A stretch of 44,838 nt of DNA, taken from Micrococcales bacterium. GTDB lineage: Bacteria; Actinomycetota; Actinomycetes; Actinomycetales; Cellulomonadaceae. Each line of letters opens with the position of its first letter. The first letter of the stretch is position 1. The notes under the pieces were generated by a model, which worked only from the letters and a program-made list of their open reading frames with translations, was not told the DNA's origin and ran no database searches. The stretch lies in NCBI GenBank assembly GCA_009779195.1, contig WRET01000022.1:1-44838 (forward strand), given 5' to 3'. Made by a program: the position numbers and the translations under genes. Of the stretch, positions 39,216 to 44,838 are shown in pieces.

Positions 39216-40598
39216 ATGAGACACCTGAGGTATGCGGCTGTTGGTCTGGGCCTGGGCGTGGCGCTGGTCCCGGCAGCCGCGGCAGCGGACACCGTCATCG
39301 ACACCGTCTCCGTCGCCAGCCCCTCGGCAGGGATCACCATGAGCGCCGACGGGACACGGGTCTACGTCGCCGACTACGACGCCGGGGCGCTGTCGGTGAT
39401 CGACACGACCACAGACGAGGTCCGCGACCTGCCGGGTGTCGTGGCCGCCTACGACGTGGCGGTCAATCTCGAAGGGACCAAGGCGTACGTCACGGCCAGC
39501 ACCCTCGACGGTGCCGTCGTCGTGGTGGACATCGCCAGAGGTGTGCCCGTCGGCGAGGTCGCATCTGGTGCGTTCCCGCAGGCTGTGGCGTTGACACCCG
39601 CTGGCGACCACGTGTGGGTCGCCAACTTCGGTTCCGGCGGGTACCGGAGCACCCTCACCGTCGTCAACACCAAGAACAACAAGGTGGCCGCGCAGGTCAC
39701 CGTGGGGGAGCACCCCACCGCGTTGGCCTTCGCTCCCGACGGCACGCAGGTGTACGTCACCCACGCTGACCTGACCGGTGAGGACACCGGTGCTGTCGCC
39801 GTGGTCGACACCGAATCGCGCCGCACCACCGCGGTGGTGGAGGTCGGCACGTGGCTCACCGGTGTGGCTGTCGCTCCTGACGGCGCGCAGGTGTACGTCA
39901 CCGACGCCACCTCAGGCACCTTGACGGTGATCGACACCACGACCAACGTCGTCACCGCGCAGGTCGATGTCGGGGCCTGGCCCACCCACGTCGCCGTGAC
40001 CTGCGACGGCACCCGCGCGTACGTCACCAGCTCGGCCGGTGGCACTGTCGCGGTGGTCGACACGGCAACAGTCACCGTCATCGACACCCTCGCCGTCGAA
40101 CGTCCCCAGGCCATCGTCGTGGCCCCCGACGGCACCAGGGCGTGGGTGACGAGCCGCGCGTCGGACCAGGTCACCGTCTTGGACCTGACGACCCCCGTGC
40201 AGGCGTCCGTCCTGGCCTCGGGCCGGGTCAACCGTCCTTACGCTGTGCACGTCGGCCCGAGGGGCACCGACGCTGTCTCGACGCTCACCTCGGGCAGCCT
40301 GCCTGACGGGTTGTCTTTCGACCCGTCCACCGGCGAGATCACAGGCACCCCCACTGCTGCCGGCGAGTCCGTCTTCACCCTCACCACCACGACCGCTGGC
40401 ACCACCACGACCGCTGGCACCACCACGACCGCTGGCTCTGTCGTCTCCGTCGACTACCAGATCCGTGTCGACCCCGCGCCCGTCGCGCAGGCCACCAGCC
40501 CCGGCCTCGAACGCTCGACGGCCCCAGCCTTCGTCTGGGTCGCCGGTCTGGCCCTCGTCGCCACCACCTTCCTGGTCGTCGCGCGCCAGCACGCGTGA
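39216..40598 (+). CDS. Surface protein with YVTN beta-propeller and Ig-like domain
   Basis: 460 aa from ATG 39216, preceded by GGAGCGGAG. Signal peptide about 1-24 (ending AAAA). Residues about 25-365 form a seven-bladed YVTN propeller; repeats show the motifs G-T-(R/Q/K)-(V/A)-Y-V-(A/T) and (A/L)-(V/S)-V-(V/I)-D-T (for example GTRVYVADYD, GTKAYVTAST, GTQVYVTHAD). A putative Ig domain (SGSLPDGLSFDPSTGEITGTPT) follows, then three TTTTAG repeats, a C-terminal helix (FVWVAGLALVATTFLVVA) and RQHA. It should sit outside the membrane, held by the C-terminal helix; no LPXTG motif. Ligand unknown. Confidence 0.88.
   Translation: MRHLRYAAVGLGLGVALVPAAAAADTVIDTVSVASPSAGITMSADGTRVYVADYDAGALSVIDTTTDEVRDLPGVVAAYDVAVNLEGTKAYVTASTLDGAVVVVDIARGVPVGEVASGAFPQAVALTPAGDHVWVANFGSGGYRSTLTVVNTKNNKVAAQVTVGEHPTALAFAPDGTQVYVTHADLTGEDTGAVAVVDTESRRTTAVVEVGTWLTGVAVAPDGAQVYVTDATSGTLTVIDTTTNVVTAQVDVGAWPTHVAVTCDGTRAYVTSSAGGTVAVVDTATVTVIDTLAVERPQAIVVAPDGTRAWVTSRASDQVTVLDLTTPVQASVLASGRVNRPYAVHVGPRGTDAVSTLTSGSLPDGLSFDPSTGEITGTPTAAGESVFTLTTTTAGTTTTAGTTTTAGSVVSVDYQIRVDPAPVAQATSPGLERSTAPAFVWVAGLALVATTFLVVARQHA
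40383..40436 (+). repeat. Three 18-bp tandem repeats inside the beta-propeller gene
   Basis: ACCACCACGACCGCTGGC three times without a mismatch (40383-40400, 40401-40418, 40419-40436), encoding TTTTAG repeats in the stalk. Perfect identity suggests recent expansion or contraction in frame. Confidence 0.95.
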
Positions 40599-40640
40599 GT
40601 CAGTGCCGCTGAACAGCCTCGTCGCGGTACTGGCGGGCTC

Positions 40641-40653
40641 TATAGTGCAGGGG
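40641..40653 (+). promoter_or_regulatory. -10 box of a probably leaderless kinase gene
   Basis: TATAGT (40641-40646) ends 6 nt before the GTG start at 40653, and there is no Shine-Dalgarno sequence between them. This is the usual layout of leaderless actinobacterial transcripts. No clear -35 box. Confidence 0.55.
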
Positions 40654-42431
40654 TGCTGTCTGGCGAGGTGCTGTCGGGGTGGTTGCAGGGCCGCGCCGGG
40701 ACAGCGGTGGGCGGGTCGCTGGTCGGGCTGAGCCCGTCGGGGCTGCTGCGGGTGTCGACCGTCGCCGACTCTCACCGGGTCCAGGTGATGCTGCCGGTGA
40801 TGCACGGCGGGCAGGCCGCGGTGGCCCGTGCGGTGCCGCAGGGGCGCGACGGTCCCGAGCTGGCGCTGCGGGTGCAGGCTGTCTCCTCCGAGCAGGAGAG
40901 GGCCCGCCAGATGGAACGCCTGGTGTCCATGCTGGCCGTGGCCGAGGCTGCGCGGGCCGACCCGGCCACCTACCCGGCGGTGCTGCCGGTGCTGGAGTCG
41001 TTCGTCCTCACTGTGCCCGGCCACGAGCTGGCCATCCCCAGACCGGTCGGCGACTGCGACCTGTGGTGCGACATCATGGCCTGGTGCCCGCGGAACCTGG
41101 TCGGTTTCTACCGCGAGGCCGGTCAGGCCGCCCGCGAGCCGGGTGCTGTCACCGCTGCGCTGGCGCCGGTGCTGGCCACGGTACGGGCGGTGCACGACAA
41201 CCTGTCTGTCGTGCACCGCGACATCACCCCGGCCAACGTGCTGGTCGACAAGACCGGCCGGCTGCTGCTGGCCGACTGGGGTATCGCCCACACCGTCGCC
41301 GTCGACCGTACCTCCACCTACACCCAGATGATCGGCAACCGAGGGTTCTCCCTGCCACCTGAGATGCTGGCCGGCGACACCGCCGTCGGCCGGTACACCG
41401 ACGCCTGGTACCTCGGTTCCCTGCTGGTGTGGATGCTCACCGGGCAGCCGCCAGGCCCCTACGGGCAGCTGCCGCCTATGCCCGGCGGACCGTACGGCGA
41501 GCGTCTGTCCGTCCTCGCCCAAGGCTTGTGCTGGCCCGACCCGCGCCACCGCATGAGCCTGCCCCAGGCCGTCGACCACATCACCGGGTCCGCGCCCAGT
41601 GGCTGGACCGCTCCGGTGACGGCTGCCACAGCACCGCTCGCGGCCCCGGCTTCGACCACGGTGTCGTCGCCGACCCTGGTCCCGGTCGCGGGACCTGGGG
41701 TCGTCGTCGCTCCACAACCACCCGCCCCGGTCCAGCGCCGACGGCTCGTCGCCGTGCTGGCGAGCGTCGTCGCGGTCGTCGTCGTCGTTGCCGTGGTGGT
41801 TGTGGTCGGTGTGCTGTGGCAGACCACCAAAGACCGCACCGACACCGCCGCCCCCAGCACCGACACACCCACCACCACCACCGACGACACACCTACCTCC
41901 ACCAGGCCCGCTCCTAACCCGACCTACACCTTCGAGCCGGACGATCCCACCTACCCGCCGTTCGCTGGTGTGAACACAGCGTTGACCGCGTTCCCGCTGT
42001 TGTCCCCCGACCTGCCGCAGTGCAGCCAGCTCGACCCGGCGAACTATGTGCCTGCTGGTGCACGGGAGCTGTTCGCGTGCACCTGGTCGGATCTTGACGC
42101 CACCGTCTACCTGAGCCGGTGGGCGACCGGTTTCACCGGGGCCGAGGCGTTCCGGGACTCGATCGGGCCCGAGGCGGTGGAACGCAGCTGGGGCCTGGGC
42201 ACCGACGACATCGACCACGAACGCGGACCCCTTTTCAACTGGGGCGAGAACCCCAGGCACACGGCCGTGTGCTACCGCGACCTGCCGTACTGCATGGACG
42301 CCCGGTACCCCAACGACCGGGTGCACGACGAGGTGTTCGACCGCATCGGCATCCTCGACACCGCCGAGGCCGCCAGGTTTGCCGCGAACTGGCCCAACAC
42401 CACCCCGGACTACACCCTCCCCGCACCCTGA
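40653..42431 (+). CDS. Transmembrane Ser/Thr protein kinase-like protein with altered motifs
   Basis: 592 aa from GTG 40653. Residues about 1-300 resemble a protein kinase: the catalytic-loop motif VVHRDITPANVLV (Asp190, Asn195), then LLADWG in place of DFG (Asp208), and LPPEMLAG in place of APE. The N lobe is odd: no clear Gly-rich loop, and the usual VAIK Lys position seems to be ELALRVQ (Arg). A Pro/Thr linker, a membrane helix about 365-392 and a Thr/Pro stalk lead to an outside domain about 430-592 with five or so cysteines. Catalytic Asp and Asn are present, so it may be active or a pseudokinase. The outside domain is of no family I recognise. Confidence 0.82.
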   Translation: MLSGEVLSGWLQGRAGTAVGGSLVGLSPSGLLRVSTVADSHRVQVMLPVMHGGQAAVARAVPQGRDGPELALRVQAVSSEQERARQMERLVSMLAVAEAARADPATYPAVLPVLESFVLTVPGHELAIPRPVGDCDLWCDIMAWCPRNLVGFYREAGQAAREPGAVTAALAPVLATVRAVHDNLSVVHRDITPANVLVDKTGRLLLADWGIAHTVAVDRTSTYTQMIGNRGFSLPPEMLAGDTAVGRYTDAWYLGSLLVWMLTGQPPGPYGQLPPMPGGPYGERLSVLAQGLCWPDPRHRMSLPQAVDHITGSAPSGWTAPVTAATAPLAAPASTTVSSPTLVPVAGPGVVVAPQPPAPVQRRRLVAVLASVVAVVVVVAVVVVVGVLWQTTKDRTDTAAPSTDTPTTTTDDTPTSTRPAPNPTYTFEPDDPTYPPFAGVNTALTAFPLLSPDLPQCSQLDPANYVPAGARELFACTWSDLDATVYLSRWATGFTGAEAFRDSIGPEAVERSWGLGTDDIDHERGPLFNWGENPRHTAVCYRDLPYCMDARYPNDRVHDEVFDRIGILDTAEAARFAANWPNTTPDYTLPAP

Positions 42432-42504
42432 CGGCCCGTGTGTGACGCGGGACGCCGCAGCGACCGCCCTCAAGAGCAAAACCCCACCCCAGCGGCGGAC
42501 GGTC

Positions 42505-42936
42505 TCAGGCTGCCGAGTCCAAGACGATGGTCACAGGTCCGTCGCCGACCATCTCCACCGCCATGTCGGCGCCGAACTCGCCTGTCTGGACCCTCAGGCC
42601 GTGGCCGAGCAGGGCGTCGACCAGGGCTTCGATCAGAGGTTCGGCGATCGCTCGGGGTGCGGCGGCGTTCCAGGTGGGCCGACGTCCTTTGCGGACGTCG
42701 CCGTACAAGGTGAACTGGCTGACGACGAGGACAGGTGCGCTGATATCGGCCGGAGAGCGGTCACCGTGCAGGATACGCAGGTCGGCGACCTTGCGGGCGA
42801 TGTACTCGACCTGGACGATCCCGTCGCCGTGGGTCACCCCGACGAGCACGACGAGCCCAGGTTCGGCGATCTGTCCGACCACGTTGTCGTCGACCCGGAC
42901 CGTAGCCCGGCTCACCCGTTGCACAACAGCTCTCAC
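42505..42936 (-). CDS. dtd: D-aminoacyl-tRNA deacylase
   Basis: 143 aa from GTG 42936, overlapping the DUF2516 stop as GTGA. Starts MRAVVQRVSRATVRV; contains ISAPVLVVSQFTLYGDVRKGRRP (the SQFTLxGD motif with the active-site Thr) and ends with GDGPVTIVLDS (the Gly-cisPro motif, here GPVT). Removes D-amino acids and Gly mischarged on tRNA. Length and motifs are normal. Confidence 0.97.
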   Translation of the reverse strand: MRAVVQRVSRATVRVDDNVVGQIAEPGLVVLVGVTHGDGIVQVEYIARKVADLRILHGDRSPADISAPVLVVSQFTLYGDVRKGRRPTWNAAAPRAIAEPLIEALVDALLGHGLRVQTGEFGADMAVEMVGDGPVTIVLDSAA

Positions 42937-43268
42937 CAGCGGCTCGATCCTCCGCCCGGCCGACGGTACACAGCGATGGCAGGGCGCACGTCGAACAGGT
43001 ACACCAGCGCGGCGACCGCCGCAGCCAGCGCCAGCAGGTTGAAAATCCCTCCGACGTTGATACCCCCGGGGAACGGGGTCGCGATGAACGCCACGACCAC
43101 CGCGATGCCGAGGATCGTCCCCCAGAAGGCCTTGGTCTTCTTGCCCTGAGCAACGAACGCGCCCGCCGGGCGCCGAAGCGCATCAACCAGCGCCCACCCG
43201 CTCGCGAGGAAGATCGCCAGGTAGAACACGAAGAAGAGCAAGTATTGAAGCCATCCGACAACTGCCAC
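42933..43268 (-). CDS. DUF2516 family small membrane protein
   Basis: 111 aa from GTG 43268; a TAGGCT box 7 nt upstream suggests a leaderless start. Three membrane helices (LQYLLFFVFYLAIFLASGW, FWGTILGIAVVVAFIA, IFNLLALAAAVAALVYLF), with ALVDALRRPAGAFVAQGKKTK after the first and VRPAI at the end, match the actinobacterial DUF2516 pattern. Function unknown. Overlaps dtd by 4 nt. Confidence 0.85.
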   Translation of the reverse strand: MAVVGWLQYLLFFVFYLAIFLASGWALVDALRRPAGAFVAQGKKTKAFWGTILGIAVVVAFIATPFPGGINVGGIFNLLALAAAVAALVYLFDVRPAIAVYRRPGGGSSRW

Positions 43269-43326
43269 ATCCAACAGCCTACGGGACGCCGCACAGCGAG
43301 CCCACCCCCCGACCGGGCCATCGTTC

Positions 43327-44466
43327 TCACATGATCGTCGTTCCCGAGACACGCCCAAGGCCATGTGCCAGCGGTCCGCGGGGGACCGGCCGGTCGGTGG
43401 TGACGCCCTCGGGGTCGACGATGACCTCCTGTGCCGCCGCGACCGGGTCTGCGTCAGCCACCGCGATGGTCAGGGGTGCGTCGACCGGGGTGGTCCGGCG
43501 CAGCACAGCCAGGCCGATGGGACCCAGTTCGTGGTGCCTTTCTGCGCTGGTCAGGACGCCTGCTGCGGCTCCGGAGCCAAGGAGCACCGGTGTGCCCGCC
43601 GTCGGCAGCAGGTGCTGCGACCCGTCCAGGTGCACCATGACCAGCCGCCGCGGCGGACGCCCCAGGTTATGCACCCGCGCGACGGTCTCCTGCCCGCGGT
43701 AGCAGCCTTTGTCCAGGTGGACGGCGGTGCGCAGCCAGTCCAGCTCGTGGGGGAGGGTCCGGTGGTCCACCTCGTGGGCCGCTGACGGGCGCCAGGCGGC
43801 GATCCGCAGCGCCTCGGACGCCCAGGTCCCCGCCAGGCGTGCCCCCGCCTCCTGCCGTGCGGCGACCTGCGCTGCCAGCTCGGCCCGGGGGACCAGGACC
43901 AGCCGCCACGCCCGTCGGGCCCCGGGGTGCTCGTCGTCGGGGGGGCCGTAGCGGGTGCCGCACGGTGCTGTCGACGGCCACGGGTCGCACCAGACCACGG
44001 TGTCGGTGTCGCCTCGCGGCTGAGACGATTCGCCGATGGCCGCCCACACGTCGGTGGCGTCGGCCACCTCGACCCGCAGCGTGAACCGCATCGAGTCCAG
44101 CCACGTGGCGAGCCCCTCGTGGGTCCGGGTGAGCAGCCAGGTCGTCGTCCCGTCGTCCACAACCCCGGCAGCGTGCTCGATATGTCCGTGGGGAGAGAGC
44201 ACCAAAGTCTCGGTCGGTGTCCGTGGTGGCAGGCGGCTCAGGTGCTGGCTGGTGATCGAGTGCAGCCACGACAACCGGTCCGGACCAGTGACCGTGACAA
44301 CCCCCATCTGCGAGCAGTCCACCACCCCCGCCCCAGCCTCCAGCGCCCGCTGCTCACCGACGGGGTCGCCGTAGTGCCAGGCCACACCCCGATCAACTCC
44401 TGTCGCGCCGACGGCACCCGGCCACGACAGCAGGGGTGACGCCCACGGGTGGGCGGAGTCAGCCAA
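43327..44466 (-). CDS. ygfZ: YgfZ/GcvT-domain folate-binding protein
   Basis: 379 aa from TTG 44466, which follows the stop of the upstream small ORF without a gap. An N-terminal GcvT-like fold (VDCSQMGVVTVTGPDRLSWLHSITSQ), and the family signature LDKGCYRGQETVARVHNLG with the reactive Cys, then C-terminal barrel domain. YgfZ supports iron-sulfur protein function and repair with folate. The TTG start with no gap suggests translational coupling to the small ORF. Confidence 0.94.
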   Translation of the reverse strand: MADSAHPWASPLLSWPGAVGATGVDRGVAWHYGDPVGEQRALEAGAGVVDCSQMGVVTVTGPDRLSWLHSITSQHLSRLPPRTPTETLVLSPHGHIEHAAGVVDDGTTTWLLTRTHEGLATWLDSMRFTLRVEVADATDVWAAIGESSQPRGDTDTVVWCDPWPSTAPCGTRYGPPDDEHPGARRAWRLVLVPRAELAAQVAARQEAGARLAGTWASEALRIAAWRPSAAHEVDHRTLPHELDWLRTAVHLDKGCYRGQETVARVHNLGRPPRRLVMVHLDGSQHLLPTAGTPVLLGSGAAAGVLTSAERHHELGPIGLAVLRRTTPVDAPLTIAVADADPVAAAQEVIVDPEGVTTDRPVPRGPLAHGLGRVSGTTIM

Positions 44467-44559
44467 CTAGTGGCGGACCAGCCGCAGGACCACGAGCCCC
44501 GCGAAGGCGCCGACCGCAACCATGCTGATGACGAGCAAGCTGATGAACACGGCTTCCAT
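44467..44559 (-). CDS. 30-residue single-helix membrane peptide upstream of ygfZ
   Basis: ATG 44559 to TAG 44467. It reads MEAVFISLLVISMVAVGAF and ends VVLRLVRH: one hydrophobic helix of about 22 residues and a basic C-terminal end (inside-positive). Almost all third positions are G or C. A TAGGAT box lies 6 nt before the ATG (leaderless). The stop codon abuts the ygfZ TTG start. Probably a true small protein; function unknown. Confidence 0.65.
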   Translation of the reverse strand: MEAVFISLLVISMVAVGAFAGLVVLRLVRH

Positions 44560-44565
44560 ACCTCG

Positions 44566-44571
44566 ATCCTA
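44566..44571 (-). promoter_or_regulatory. -10 box of the small ORF-ygfZ operon
   Basis: TAGGAT on the minus strand, 6 nt before the ATG at 44559, consistent with a leaderless transcript. No -35 match at the expected distance. Confidence 0.4.
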
Positions 44572-44795
44572 CCCACCTCACCCTGTCTGCGACCAGCGCT
44601 CCTGGGCCTTGTGTTGCCACATGAGACGTCCAGTTCTCGTGCCATGGTCGCGGACGCGGTGGACGCTGGTGCCAGCGCACCTGGGTGGGCGCCGCAGCCG
44701 TCCGAACGAGGCACTGGGCCAGGCAGAAACTGGGGTGAACCGGTCACAGGCGGGCCGTCGATGCCCTATCGTCAGAGCCTAGGAGGTCTGGCACT

Positions 44796-44838
44796 GTGAG
44801 CATCGTCGTGCTGGCCCGGCTCATGGCCCGGACCGGGA
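44796..44838 (+). CDS. Start of a gene cut by the window edge
   Basis: GTG 44796 with AGGAGG 9 nt upstream opens a frame of 14 codons (MSIVVLARLMARTG) running off the window. A good ribosome-binding site and G/C-rich third positions support a real start. Too short to identify; divergent from the ygfZ operon. Confidence 0.6.
   Translation, partial: MSIVVLARLMARTG

Noticed and set aside
37005..39764. Very long minus-strand frame across three plus-strand genes
   Set aside because: Spans gene boundaries and has His/Gly/Arg-rich shadow composition with no domain.
39912..42479. 855-codon open frame opposite the beta-propeller and kinase genes
   Set aside because: Antisense of two well-supported genes; composition is that of a shadow frame.
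1..44838. tRNA, rRNA or attachment sites
   Set aside because: I found no cloverleaf-like sequence, rRNA segment or integrase anywhere on reading; a tRNAscan/Infernal run would be needed to exclude them fully.

Overview
The window is high-GC DNA with strong third-position G/C bias, frequent GTG starts, 1-4 nt ATGA/GTGA gene overlaps and several leaderless-looking starts. It carries a WhiB regulator, a PASTA-type class A penicillin-binding protein, an actinobacterial Crp and a DUF2516 protein. All of this points to an actinobacterium, probably Micrococcales (Cellulomonas/Sanguibacter-like). The genus is an inference only.

Left part (1-15.9 kb) is accessory in character. It holds a TetR regulator divergent from a flavin-binding PNPOx-like protein, a very large LPXTG-anchored surface protein (vWA plus SpaA-like repeats) with a repeat-bearing upstream region, a lipoprotein, a Uma2-family protein, a divergent hydrolase/WYL-regulator pair with a clear operator, a deletion scar joining two headless genes (ABC permease and NarL-type response regulator), an AAA+/DUF4143 ATPase, a decayed histidine-kinase tail, a DrrAB-like ABC exporter, a DHA2 drug-efflux MFS protein and a MazEF-like toxin-antitoxin pair. 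A 145-bp palindromic REP/REPIN-like element follows.

Middle part (16-22.5 kb) is core cell-envelope genome: a four-gene minus-strand operon (class A PBP of PonA2 type, metallophosphoesterase, OmpR-type response regulator, histidine kinase) divergent from whiB4, a DUF4177 mini-protein and ridA. As I recall the Mycobacterium tuberculosis map, whiB4-ponA2-phosphoesterase and nearby crp, nth and an ephE-type hydrolase occur in the same neighbourhood.

Between ridA and crp lies an 11.5-kb, seven-gene minus-strand operon (34006 to 22488): acyl carrier protein, acyl-AMP ligase, NRPS (C-A-T, adenylation code read by eye as threonine-like), a KS-carrier-thioesterase protein with no acyltransferase, a MacB/Lol-type ABC exporter (ATPase plus FtsX permease) and a phosphopantetheinyl transferase. 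It looks like a compact, self-contained pathway for a secreted acyl-threonine/ketide metabolite. Its leader has a sigma70-like promoter, an intrinsic terminator 43 nt before the first gene and a possible competing pairing. The upstream flank holds a frameshifted membrane-protein remnant and a 7-unit, 20-bp tandem array that runs into the end of crp. This is the strongest candidate for an undescribed system.

Right part (34.5-44.8 kb) returns to conserved genome: crp, nth, an alpha/beta hydrolase whose nucleophile position appears to be Gly, a membrane protein, a secreted SH3b-HExxH protein, a YVTN beta-propeller surface protein, a transmembrane Ser/Thr kinase with altered motifs, dtd, a DUF2516 protein, ygfZ with a translationally coupled 30-residue membrane peptide, and the first codons of a further plus-strand gene.
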